NCBI GenBank assembly: GCA_003135495.1
Contig: PLBX01000301.1
Span: forward strand, 1 to 8,266
Source of the DNA: Acidobacteriaceae bacterium
Lineage (GTDB): Bacteria; Acidobacteriota; Terriglobia; Terriglobales; Acidobacteriaceae
Reading direction: 5' to 3'
Length of the DNA: 8,266 nt
Both the position numbers and the translations under genes were made by a program. The first letter of the stretch is position 1. The number at the start of each line of letters is the position of its first letter. Of the stretch, positions 1 to 6,984 are shown piece by piece. The notes beneath the pieces were generated by a model. The model worked only from the letters and a program-made list of their open reading frames with translations, was not told the origin of the DNA and ran no database searches.

Positions 1-156
1 AGTGTGGAGTTAGAACAACTGCTGAAGTCAGGAGAGCTTTCTTCCGAAGTGCGCGCGAGCGGCGTCACCTCTCTTCTCTCCGGACAATATCTCGGAACAA
101 TTCCAGGAGTGCATCCCTGCGAAGGATTTTTCGCAGCAATGATTCAACGGAAATGA
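1..156 (+). CDS. rsmB: RsmB/Sun-type 16S rRNA (cytosine-C5)-methyltransferase, C-terminal fragment
   Basis: Frame 1 is open from the first base to a TGA at 154-156 and gives the last 51 residues of a protein whose start lies outside the window. The end reads PGVHPCEGFFAAMIQRK. The D/E-GFF-x-A ending is the usual last strand of the RsmB/NOP2/Sun family, SAM-dependent enzymes that methylate C5 of a cytosine in 16S rRNA (C967 in E. coli) in the cytoplasm. The SAM-binding and catalytic cysteine motifs lie upstream and cannot be checked, so another Sun-family member such as RsmF is possible. The gene converges on the PASTA gene with 14 bp between the stop codons and no hairpin in the gap. Confidence 0.68.
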   Translation, partial: SVELEQLLKSGELSSEVRASGVTSLLSGQYLGTIPGVHPCEGFFAAMIQRK

Positions 157-170
157 CATCTCGTCCGCAG

Positions 171-944
171 TTAGCGAACCTCGAAATTTACCGCGCTTCC
201 GGAAACAATCTTCTGCCCAGGTGCCGGATTTTGGCTCACAATCATGCTCGCAGCGCCCGGTTCCGGCACCGGGGCAGGCTCAGCGGGAGCGGCCTCTACG
301 TCGCCAGACGGCAGCATGATCGGTGGCTGCGCTGGAATTACGCTGACTTTGCCAACTTTCACTCCGGCATCCTGCATCGCAAGCGTAGCGCTGCCGAGCG
401 GCTGACCCGTGAGGTTGGGCATAACATACACCGGCAACGCCGGACCATCGCTCACCAGTAAATTAATCTTCGGAGCCGCAACCCCGCTTGCGTTTGCCGG
501 AGGGTTTTGCGAGATTACCCGATCCTGCGGAACGTCCTGCAAATTGAGGTGTGCGACCGAACCCAGCGTTAGTCCGCGTCTTCGAATATTCAAATCCGCG
601 ATGCGCTCGCTTCCTCCCGTCACATCAGGAATAGCCACGCGCTGCGGTCCCAGGCTTTGCGCCACCCGAATCGACCAACCACGCCGCACTTTCGCTCCGG
701 GGGACGGCATCTGCGTCATGATTTTTCCTTCGGGAATAGTCGCGCTGAAGAATTGCCGCTCCACAACCACCTGCAGACCTGATGCCGCGCCCGCCCGCTC
801 AGCTTCGCTCGGGCTCATGCCAATTAGTTTTGGGATTGCGACCTCGTGGCCGTGGATTGCCAGTTGCATCGCGGTAAGCGCCGAAATCAGTGACACGGTC
901 AGCAGAACCAGCGCCAGAAGCAACATGCGAAAAAATTGCCGCAT
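171..944 (-). CDS. Membrane-anchored protein with three PASTA domains
   Basis: This 257-residue protein begins with a short basic stretch and one hydrophobic segment (about residues 7-30), then an extracytoplasmic part made of three PASTA repeats at about residues 34-99, 100-168 and 169-257. Each repeat starts with a V-x-(I/M)-P-(K/D/N)-(L/V) strand and contains the late Q-x-P-x-P/A-G or QNP signature (QMPSPG near 78-83, QNPPA near 146-150, QNPAPG near 238-243). PASTA domains bind cell-wall muropeptides or beta-lactams in Ser/Thr kinases and class B PBPs. No kinase or transpeptidase domain is present here, so this is a stand-alone wall-sensing or scaffold protein of unknown job. The third repeat carries a Pro/Ala/Glu-rich insert at about 205-231. 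The start is ATG at 942-944, because an in-frame TAA lies 4 codons upstream. No clear Shine-Dalgarno precedes it, and the next Met (residue 7) is less likely since it would remove the positive N-terminus. Confidence 0.88.
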   Translation of the reverse strand: MRQFFRMLLLALVLLTVSLISALTAMQLAIHGHEVAIPKLIGMSPSEAERAGAASGLQVVVERQFFSATIPEGKIMTQMPSPGAKVRRGWSIRVAQSLGPQRVAIPDVTGGSERIADLNIRRRGLTLGSVAHLNLQDVPQDRVISQNPPANASGVAAPKINLLVSDGPALPVYVMPNLTGQPLGSATLAMQDAGVKVGKVSVIPAQPPIMLPSGDVEAAPAEPAPVPEPGAASMIVSQNPAPGQKIVSGSAVNFEVR

Positions 945-952
945 CGCTGCCG

Positions 953-983
953 ATTATAACTTCGCAGTCATCACCCTCTGCAA
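953..983 (-). promoter_or_regulatory. Putative sigma70-type promoter of the PASTA gene, leaderless
   Basis: The minus strand has a perfect TATAAT at 958-953 and a TTGCAG at 983-978, separated by 19 bp. The -10 box ends 8 bases before the ATG, so a normal start of transcription falls at or next to the initiation codon. That would give a leaderless mRNA, which agrees with the lack of a Shine-Dalgarno. The -35 is weak (3 of 6) and the spacer is long, so the call rests mainly on the exact -10 and its position. Confidence 0.45.
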
Positions 984-1001
984 AGAATCGATAGCGGTTC
1001 T
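984..1001. repeat. Short inverted repeat between DUF885 and PASTA genes
   Basis: AGAATCG (984-990) and CGGTTCT (995-1001) form a 7-bp dyad with a 4-base centre and one imperfect position. On the minus strand it lies 40 bases past the DUF885 stop and is followed by a short T-rich stretch, so it could be a weak terminator. It also abuts the putative -35 box of the PASTA gene and could be an operator. The stem is short and neither role is shown. Confidence 0.25.
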
Positions 1002-1041
1002 GATCTTAGGGTCTGACTTCGGATCGAATTTCAGATCTCAT

Positions 1042-2859
1042 TTAACGAGCAGTTGGAGTTGCCCCTGAGCCTGATTCACGAACCGATGCTTGCATCTTCT
1101 GCCGCGCCACCCACGCGTGAATCCGTGTGCTCAGCACATCCATCGGCAGCGCTCCGCCCGAAAGCACTTCATCATGGAATCCGCGAATATCGAACTTGCC
1201 GCCTAATTGATCTTTCGCGTATTGGCGCAGCTTTAAAATTTCAAGCTGGCCAATCTTGTAGCCCAAAGCCTGCGCCGGCCACGCCATATAGCGATCAGTC
1301 TCGCTCTGTACCGTCACTTCATCGATCGCGGAGTGATCATGGAAATAGTCGACTACCTGCTGCCTCGTCCAATGCTTGTAATGGAAACCGGTGTCGACAA
1401 CCAAACGAATCGCTCGCAGCATGTCATCCTGCAAATGCCCGTAGTAGCTGTAAGGATCCTGGAAAAATCCGACTTCCTTGCCCAGTCGCTCCGCGTACAG
1501 GGCCCATCCTTCTGTGTAGGCTGTATAAAATTCGTGCTGACGAAACAGCGGCAATTCCGGCAACTCCTGCGCGATGGAAATCTGCATGTGATGTCCCGGC
1601 AGTCCTTCGTGATAGGCGGTGGTCTCGATATCCAGCACCGTGCGCTTGGCGAAGTCGCCGGTGTTCACCATAATGTGGCCGGGCCGCGAACCGTCGGCAG
1701 TGCCGTCCACATATTCGGCGTCAGACGCTTCCTTCTCACGAAATCCTTCCACCGGCCTCACCTCGAGCTTCGACTTAGGCAATCGTCCAAACAGTTGCGG
1801 CAGTCGCGCGTACATCTGGTCTTCGTACTTACGGTACAGATCGAGGATTTGCTCTCGCGATTGTGCGTGCAGCTTCGGATTCGCATCCACTGCAGCTTTG
1901 AAGCCCTTCATATCCTTAAATCCAAGCTGATGGACAACCGCGAGCATTCGGGCTTCGATCTCTTTCACTTGATCGAGACCCATTTGATGAATTACCTCGG
2001 GAGACAAATTTGTAGTCGTACTCTCTTTCACTCGGAAGGCATACCACGCTGCCCCGTCTGGCAGCGACCATGCCCCCGGCTCGGCTCGGCCCTTCGGCGC
2101 GTACTCGTCGCGCAGGAACGTCGTTAATTTCACATAAGCGGGAGTCACGGAATCTTTGACGGCTGCCAAACCCGCCTCCCGCAGCCGCTTTCGATCGGCT
2201 TCGGAGATCGCATCGGGAAATTTTTCGAAAGGATGCATGAATGGACTTTGATCAGGCGCAGTCGTGGCAATACCGTTCGATTGCGTGACCGCCTTTTCGA
2301 GAAGGACCTTCGGCGGCATGAGCCCTTCCGCCATGCCTTTGCGCATTTGCTCGATCGTCTGGTCGAACAAAACTGGAATCAACTTCAGCCGCGTAATGTA
2401 GTCCTCGTAATCTTTAACATTCTCGAATGAAAGAATGCTGACCAGTTGCGGCGCTTCAATGTGGATACCGCTGAACTGATTCACCGGCATCTCCCACGGC
2501 TTAAAGCGCGCTCCCTCGAGACCTATTTGCAGGTCACGCACCATCAGTTGCTTGTTCAATGCTTCTTGTTCGGGGAAGCCGGTCGTGTCAATTGCTTCGA
2601 AGCGGGCGAGGTCCAGTCGGCTCTGCGCCAAATCGTCGTCAATAGCCTTCTGCGAAAAATCGTCCAGCTTATCGTTGTAACGCTTGTCGCCCAGCATTGA
2701 TGCATAGATTGGATTTGTGCGCATGGTGTATTCCCAACGCTCCTGCAGCATATCGCTCAGCACTTTGCGCCGCGCATCAAGGTCACTGGGCGCATCAGCT
2801 GCAACGAGGTTGGTTGGAATCACCATGGCAAAGGCGAGAAGGCAGATTATTATTCGCAT
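1042..2859 (-). CDS. Secreted DUF885 family metallohydrolase (putative peptidase)
   Basis: The protein has 605 residues from the chosen ATG. Residues 1-21 are a signal peptide: MR, a hydrophobic core, then LVAA before the mature DAPSDL. The mature part matches the DUF885 family, with HEGLPGHH at about 417-424 (an HExxxGH-type zinc site), the lead-in NTGDFAKRTVLDIETTAY, and a downstream EGWALYAE at about 450-457 that supplies the likely third metal ligand. The length is usual for the family. DUF885 proteins resemble zinc carboxypeptidases but few have known substrates, so peptide hydrolysis in the periplasm is inference. A GTG at 2901 would add 14 residues, but it would bury the signal peptide and has no ribosome site, whereas the ATG at 2857-2859 has GGAG 5 bases upstream. 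It follows the reductase gene by 102 bp in the same direction. Confidence 0.9.
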   Translation of the reverse strand: MRIIICLLAFAMVIPTNLVAADAPSDLDARRKVLSDMLQERWEYTMRTNPIYASMLGDKRYNDKLDDFSQKAIDDDLAQSRLDLARFEAIDTTGFPEQEALNKQLMVRDLQIGLEGARFKPWEMPVNQFSGIHIEAPQLVSILSFENVKDYEDYITRLKLIPVLFDQTIEQMRKGMAEGLMPPKVLLEKAVTQSNGIATTAPDQSPFMHPFEKFPDAISEADRKRLREAGLAAVKDSVTPAYVKLTTFLRDEYAPKGRAEPGAWSLPDGAAWYAFRVKESTTTNLSPEVIHQMGLDQVKEIEARMLAVVHQLGFKDMKGFKAAVDANPKLHAQSREQILDLYRKYEDQMYARLPQLFGRLPKSKLEVRPVEGFREKEASDAEYVDGTADGSRPGHIMVNTGDFAKRTVLDIETTAYHEGLPGHHMQISIAQELPELPLFRQHEFYTAYTEGWALYAERLGKEVGFFQDPYSYYGHLQDDMLRAIRLVVDTGFHYKHWTRQQVVDYFHDHSAIDEVTVQSETDRYMAWPAQALGYKIGQLEILKLRQYAKDQLGGKFDIRGFHDEVLSGGALPMDVLSTRIHAWVARQKMQASVRESGSGATPTAR

Positions 2860-2864
2860 TGAAG

Positions 2865-2868
2865 CTCC
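2865..2868 (-). promoter_or_regulatory. Ribosome binding site deciding the DUF885 start
   Basis: GGAG on the minus strand lies 5 bases before the ATG at 2859. This supports the shorter protein, whose first residues are the signal peptide, over the GTG 42 bases upstream. Confidence 0.65.
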
Positions 2869-2961
2869 AGAGAAAATTGTCTTGGCGGAAATCGAACGCA
2901 CAGATACATCAATTGTCTGTTAGACGAATACGCAAACAGATAGTTATCAGTTCCCGAAAAC

Positions 2962-3798
2962 TCATTTGCCAGCATTGGCCTGGGCTCGTTGCAGTCCGGC
3001 GTCAATTCCGTGCCGCACGGCACGGCCATATCCGGCGGCTTCCATTGCCGACGTAGTCGCCGCCGCAATGCCTCCGGGAGTAACCGCTTCTTCAAGCAAA
3101 GACTCGAGTGAGATGTGTCCTTCGCGCCAGGCGATTATTCCATCCGCCAAAGCATGCGCGCTCGCCAGCAGCGCGGTGTTTCGATCAAGCCCCGCTTTTT
3201 GCCCAGCCGCCGCCAAACTGGCAAGAGCATGATAGCCATGGCTACACGAATAGGTCACGGTGAATGCATCGAACTTGTTTTCAGAAATCTCGACGACCTG
3301 CCCGAAACTCGCGAAGAAATTATTAACGCGCTGGCGATCCGCCGCATCTACCCTTCGCGGAAAAGTGATCGCCGTGAGCCCGCGCCCACTGCGGCAAACC
3401 GGACTAGGCATTGCTCGCGCCCATTTCACGGAGGCGCCTGTCAACTTGCTCAACACTCGCAGCGGAACACCCGCAGCCAAACTAATGGCAAGTGGAACAC
3501 GGCCGCGTGATGAGCGATTCGCTTTTGTTTGACCGGATGTTTTTGCAACGGCATTGACGATCGCCGGCAATAGCTCGCGAATCGAATTCGGACGCACCGC
3601 GACAATCATTATGTCAGCCTGTTTCACGGCATTGTTCAGATCGGACTCGACGCCAACCTCATACCGCTTCTTCAGATCCCGCAGCTTGTCGGGATTGCGA
3701 TCATGCACCAGCAGGCGATAATCATGGCTCGCAAGCCGCAGTCCCGCGAGCATTGCCGAAGTGATCCGGCCTCCGCCGAGAAAGACGATCGTGCTCAT
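2962..3798 (-). CDS. Divergent pyrroline-5-carboxylate reductase-like protein
   Basis: This 278-residue protein has the ProC layout. It starts with a Rossmann NAD(P) site (IVFLGGGRITSAM, about residues 4-16), has VAVRP at 66-70 (VKPQ in typical ProC) and a helical dimerisation half ending in the family-typical run TPGGIAAATTSAMEAAGYG (240-258). ProC reduces 1-pyrroline-5-carboxylate to proline. Three motifs that touch substrate or shape the active site are changed: MPNTP is MPSPV (130-134), SGSGPAY is SCSHGYH (184-190), and the Thr two residues after PGG, which binds substrate in characterised P5C reductases, is Ala245. An extra SGQTKANRSSRGR stretch sits near 88-100. I therefore call it P5CR-like and withhold the symbol proC. 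The ATG lies 13 bp after the aminotransferase stop with a weak GGAT 6 bases upstream, so the two genes are probably co-translated. Confidence 0.82.
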   Translation of the reverse strand: MSTIVFLGGGRITSAMLAGLRLASHDYRLLVHDRNPDKLRDLKKRYEVGVESDLNNAVKQADIMIVAVRPNSIRELLPAIVNAVAKTSGQTKANRSSRGRVPLAISLAAGVPLRVLSKLTGASVKWARAMPSPVCRSGRGLTAITFPRRVDAADRQRVNNFFASFGQVVEISENKFDAFTVTYSCSHGYHALASLAAAGQKAGLDRNTALLASAHALADGIIAWREGHISLESLLEEAVTPGGIAAATTSAMEAAGYGRAVRHGIDAGLQRAQANAGK

Positions 3799-3811
3799 GC
3801 CTGATCCGCGC

Positions 3812-5164
3812 TCACGCTATATCCGCGCCGGCTTCGTCAGCCGCCGCCAACAAAATCTCTACGTCATGCATTGTGTGTGCGGTCGAAATAATCCAATGCA
3901 ATCCGTTCGAAGGGGTCATGTAGATGCCGCGCTCCAGCAGTGCGTGAATGAAGCGCGAGTACTTTTCCGTGTTCGCGTATTGGCAGTAGTCGCGGTAGTC
4001 GTGAATTGCATCGCGATTGGTGAAGTAGATCTGAAACATGGGACCGAAACCCTGCACGATCGCGGCAATTTTTCTCTTGTGAAAAATCTGACGCAAACCT
4101 GCGATGGCAGAATTACCGATCTCGTATATCTGCTTGTAGACAGCGGCCTCGTTCGCGCCCAGCAAATCCAGATTCGCGGCAATTACACTCATAGTCAGCC
4201 GGTGTCCGTTGAAGGTTCCATAGTGCAGCACCATGTTGTTACCCCAACGCATACGGTCAAGAATGGTGCGTGGACCAGCCACGGCCCCCACTGGAAATCC
4301 CGCACCCAGAGCCTTGCCGAACGTACTCAGGTCCGGTTTGAGACCAAAATATTCTTGGCAGCCGCCAGGAGCATATCGAAATCCGGTTACGACCTCATCC
4401 AAAATAAATAGCGCGTCATAGTGATGCGCGAGGTCACAGACCTTCTGTAGATACCCATCGCGCGGCAGGATGCAACCCATGTTCGCCATAATCGGCTCGG
4501 TGATTATGGCAGCCAGTTCGCGACCGCACTTGCGCAAAATATTTTCGAGCGCCTCCAGATCGTTCCACGGAGCAACCACCACGTCGTCGAACACCGACGC
4601 GGGTATTCCCTCCGAGTCAGGGAATCGATTGGGGTTTTCTCGCGGCCCCAGTTCTTCCGCTGGATGGCTATGCCCGTTCAAGCAGTAGGGATCGTACCAG
4701 CCGTGATAGTGGCCTTCGAACTTTAGAAACTTCGTCCGCCCAGTGTGGGCGCGCGCCAGTCGCAAGGCGAGCATCGTTGCTTCGGTTCCGGTGTTTGTGA
4801 AGCGCACGGCCTCAGCCGTTGGGACCAGGCGCGTGAAGCGCTCCGCCGCTTCCGCTTCCGCCGGAGTGGCAGCGGCAAAATGTGATCCCTTAGCCACCGT
4901 CTGAGAAACTACATCAACAATTTTCGGATGCGCGTGCCCCTGAATCAGCGCGCCAAACGACATCATGAAATCCACGTACTCATTGCCGTCCAGGTCCCAG
5001 ACGCGCGATCCATGGCCGCGTTCCAGCACTACCGGGCCCGGCGAATAAACCGCAGCGCCGCGCGACGGAGAGTTCACCCCTTCAATCAGCGATTGCTGCG
5101 CGCGCTCGTACCATTCACGCGATCGCTGACGCTCTTTTGTGTTGAGTACCGTTTTTGTAGTCAT
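3812..5164 (-). CDS. Class-III PLP aminotransferase, glutamate-1-semialdehyde aminomutase-like
   Basis: The protein has 450 residues from the chosen start. It keeps the class-III fold-type I motifs: NTGTEATM near 124-131 for the PLP phosphate, FEGHYHGW near 149-156, ILDEVVTGFR with the PLP-nitrogen Asp at about 256, and STFGKALGAGFPVG with the Schiff-base Lys at about 284, followed by HYGTFNGH near 315-322. The closest well-known enzyme is HemL, which makes 5-aminolevulinate for heme, but two regions differ. The HemL gating-loop region after YHG is replaced by a His/Pro/Glu-rich stretch, and the C-terminal FEAGF is GLHWI (about 422-426). A different semialdehyde or amino-acid substrate is therefore likely. 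The ATG at 5164 has GAGG 3 bases upstream. ATGs at 5173 and 5179 and a TTG at 5290 are alternatives; the last would add 42 unconserved-looking residues. The gene is followed 13 bp later by the P5CR-like gene. Confidence 0.85.
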   Translation of the reverse strand: MTTKTVLNTKERQRSREWYERAQQSLIEGVNSPSRGAAVYSPGPVVLERGHGSRVWDLDGNEYVDFMMSFGALIQGHAHPKIVDVVSQTVAKGSHFAAATPAEAEAAERFTRLVPTAEAVRFTNTGTEATMLALRLARAHTGRTKFLKFEGHYHGWYDPYCLNGHSHPAEELGPRENPNRFPDSEGIPASVFDDVVVAPWNDLEALENILRKCGRELAAIITEPIMANMGCILPRDGYLQKVCDLAHHYDALFILDEVVTGFRYAPGGCQEYFGLKPDLSTFGKALGAGFPVGAVAGPRTILDRMRWGNNMVLHYGTFNGHRLTMSVIAANLDLLGANEAAVYKQIYEIGNSAIAGLRQIFHKRKIAAIVQGFGPMFQIYFTNRDAIHDYRDYCQYANTEKYSRFIHALLERGIYMTPSNGLHWIISTAHTMHDVEILLAAADEAGADIA

Positions 5165-5290
5165 GAGCCTCATAGTCATGTTTTCGTAGTAATGAGTAGA
5201 CGCGAGAAAAAGCACAGTCGGAAGAGACTCAGCTTTTGCCAAAGCGATAATACCGCGCCGATAACCCTCCAGGCGCAGCTTCGACCTCAA

Positions 5291-5319
5291 ATACTATTCT
5301 TTGAAATATTGAAAGGAAA
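5291..5319 (-). promoter_or_regulatory. Weak candidate promoter for the aminotransferase-reductase pair
   Basis: The 162 bp between the HNH stop and the aminotransferase start are AT-rich near the HNH end. The minus strand there has TTTCCT (5319-5314), a 17-bp spacer and TAGTAT (5296-5291), which matches 3 and 4 of 6 consensus bases. An imperfect dyad, CTTTGAAATATTGAAAG on the plus strand at 5299-5315, fills the spacer. The leader would be about 120 bases. This is a suggestion based on composition and position only. Confidence 0.25.
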
Positions 5320-5326
5320 CCCGGCT

Positions 5327-5935
5327 TTAGTAAAACAGATACTTCCTCCACTTATCATCCGAATGCCCCATCAAGCGCATGATGTGGCGGCTGGTGTGGA
5401 GATTGAAGGAGCGAGGTTCTCGCGAAGGCTTCATATTGGCTTCGTGCGGCAGTTGATTGCCCTTACGGCGGTTGCAGGGATGGCAGCACGCGACAAGATT
5501 TTCCCAAGTCGATAGGCCGCCTCTCGAACGTGGAATCACATGATCCAGCGTGAGTTCGCCGGAGGCCAGCGTCGTGCTGCAATACTGGCAGGTATTGCGG
5601 TCGCGCAGCAGAATGTTCTTTCTAGACAGCGCTCGCGACTGGTGCGGAATGCGGCGATACTCCAAGAGTCGAATCACCGATGGCACCCGCATGGCCACGC
5701 GGGCGGCATGCAGGAAGTGTCCATTCTCTTCCTCGGTCATGGCGACGCCCTTCAACACCAGCACGATCGCGCGCCGCGCCGCACAAACATTAATCGGTTC
5801 GTAGGACGCATTCAGCACCAGCACCGGCTGATGCAGCGCGTGCCCGTCTCTTTCCTGATGCATGCCCGAAGCGAGCATTGCCGGCGGAAGATGCGATCGC
5901 ATGCCGCCCCCGTAATTGTGTAGTCGCAACGACAT
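5327..5935 (-). CDS. HNH endonuclease family protein
   Basis: This 202-residue protein starts with about 35 poorly conserved residues, then [14 protein letters not shown] (39-51), the hallmark opening of a widespread bacterial HNH family. The HNH/zinc module lies at about 111-160: RDRNTCQYC with C116 and C119, [13 protein letters not shown] with D131-H132, [17 protein letters not shown] with N146, C151, C154 and N155. All metal-binding and catalytic positions are present, so an active metal-dependent nuclease is expected. The family's cellular substrate is not established. The ATG at 5935 is 4 bp past the comF stop, and its GGAT ribosome site lies in the comF tail, 6 bases upstream. ATGs at residues 12, 20 and 25 would still leave the conserved part intact, but the coupled first ATG is preferred. 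No methyltransferase or restriction partner is nearby. Confidence 0.9.
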   Translation of the reverse strand: MSLRLHNYGGGMRSHLPPAMLASGMHQERDGHALHQPVLVLNASYEPINVCAARRAIVLVLKGVAMTEEENGHFLHAARVAMRVPSVIRLLEYRRIPHQSRALSRKNILLRDRNTCQYCSTTLASGELTLDHVIPRSRGGLSTWENLVACCHPCNRRKGNQLPHEANMKPSREPRSFNLHTSRHIMRLMGHSDDKWRKYLFY

Positions 5936-5939
5936 TTTT

Positions 5940-6872
5940 TTATCCGTGCGCAGCCAGCCGCTGATGTTCTCCGATACCTTCTTCTGTCAAATCATCGGAC
6001 GTCGGTAACACCATCAAATCAGAAGTTTTCATTTTCAACGTGCGCGCCACAGTGGCAACCCATACCCGGGCCGCACCCGCTCGCAGCAACACTCGCGCGC
6101 ATTCAGACGCCGTCGTCCCCGTAGTCAGCACATCATCAATCAATAAGATGTCGCGCTTCGCGATCCGCGTTGGCTCGCTTACCGCAAATGCGCCTCGCAT
6201 ATTCTCGCGCCGTTGATGGCTGGTCAGTCCAATCTGGCTCCGCGTCTCGCGGCAACGCCGCAAAATGCCGCCGCAGAACTCATACCGCTTCGGACGGCCC
6301 AATTGCCGCACCGCCTCACGCGCAATCATCTCTGCCTGATTAAATCCGCGTTGCCTTCGCTTACGCGAATACAGAGGAACCGCAACCACCGCGATCTTCC
6401 CTACCGGCATCGTGCATTCGAGTCTCGCAATCGTCCCAGCCAACTTACGCCCAAGAACGGCTGCCGCAGGCGCAACCATTTGAAATTTGAGCAGATGAAT
6501 CAGGTCGCGCAAGGCACCGTCGTAACTGCCATAAGCGACCGCACGCTCATAAGGAGGATCGGTGCGCTGGCAAAGCATGCACCGCGTCTCGCCGCCCTCT
6601 GCGTCCTGGTGATTATCCGAGGAAAGATGTAAAACTTCTCCGCAAACCGCACAATATGACCCCTGCAACGGATGCAGGGCAACGAGGCACTCCTGACAAA
6701 CCGGAAGCTGGGAAATTGTGCGAAGAGGAGAACCACAGATACGGCAATCGGAAGGAAATAAAGTGAAGAATAAAGTCGCAGCCCCGCGCTCGACTAAGCC
6801 AGCGAGCCCATGTTTTGCCGAAATTCCCTCTGGCAATCCATGGTCCGCCGCTCGGTCTTGGGCAGCCCGCAT
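5940..6872 (-). CDS. comF: ComF family amidophosphoribosyltransferase-like protein
   Basis: The product has 310 residues from the ATG at 6872. It has a double zinc-ribbon N-terminus with four C-x-x-C pairs (about C43/C46, C59/C62, C74/C77, C98/C101), then a type I phosphoribosyltransferase domain with [17 protein letters not shown] (about 165-181), TRSQIGL near 210-216 and the PRPP-binding loop [16 protein letters not shown] (about 241-256). ComF proteins are cytosolic and are needed for DNA uptake in transformable bacteria such as Bacillus and Haemophilus; their exact reaction is unclear. At about 310 residues it is longer than the usual 220-250, with about 28 extra residues before the zinc ribbon and about 33 after the point where ComF normally ends. 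A GTG at 6914 would add 14 more residues without a ribosome site. The chosen ATG has a weak GGA 6 bases upstream. It is the first gene of the comF-HNH pair. Confidence 0.9.
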   Translation of the reverse strand: MRAAQDRAADHGLPEGISAKHGLAGLVERGAATLFFTLFPSDCRICGSPLRTISQLPVCQECLVALHPLQGSYCAVCGEVLHLSSDNHQDAEGGETRCMLCQRTDPPYERAVAYGSYDGALRDLIHLLKFQMVAPAAAVLGRKLAGTIARLECTMPVGKIAVVAVPLYSRKRRQRGFNQAEMIAREAVRQLGRPKRYEFCGGILRRCRETRSQIGLTSHQRRENMRGAFAVSEPTRIAKRDILLIDDVLTTGTTASECARVLLRAGAARVWVATVARTLKMKTSDLMVLPTSDDLTEEGIGEHQRLAAHG

Positions 6873-6954
6873 TCGAAATCCAGCACTGCTACTGCTGAAG
6901 ACGGCCTCCCGCACCCAGGAAGTCTTGGACGCTTCACCGGGCCATACCTGGCTC

Positions 6955-6984
6955 AGTATAGCTGCGGTACTGTGCGCTGTGCAA
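6955..6984 (-). promoter_or_regulatory. Putative sigma70-type promoter of comF-HNH
   Basis: The minus strand carries TTGCAC (6984-6979), an 18-bp spacer and TATACT (6960-6955). The -10 matches 5 of 6 bases and the -35 matches 3 of 6. Transcription would begin near 6948, which leaves a leader of about 75 bases to the ATG at 6872 and also covers the GTG at 6914. Confidence 0.4.

Noticed and set aside
409..1068. Plus-strand open frame of 219 codons across the PASTA gene
   Set aside because: It lies opposite three well-formed PASTA repeats and runs through the PASTA promoter. Its Cys/Arg/Ser-rich product looks like a shadow translation.
1333..2127. Plus-strand open frame of 264 codons inside the DUF885 gene
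   Set aside because: It is antisense to a gene with clear catalytic motifs, has no domain-like pattern or ribosome site, and its composition follows from the opposite frame.
2916..2940. Inverted repeat TCTGTT/AACAGA with a 13-base loop between the reductase and DUF885 genes
   Set aside because: The stem is only 6 bp and AT-rich, the loop is long, and no T-run follows on either strand, so a terminator cannot be supported.
3761..4411. Plus-strand open frame of 216 codons opposite the aminotransferase
   Set aside because: It is antisense to the conserved C-terminal part of the PLP enzyme and has no recognisable motif or start signal.
4840..4865. Short tandem CTTCCG-type repetition in the aminotransferase gene
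   Set aside because: It is the coding sequence of an Ala/Glu-rich helix (AEAEAAE) and not a separate repeat element.
5891..5902. Perfect 12-bp palindrome ATGCGATCGCAT containing GCGATCGC
   Set aside because: It encodes residues near the HNH N-terminus. A palindrome of this length is expected about twice by chance in a window this size, and it is not repeated here as a HIP1-like element would be.
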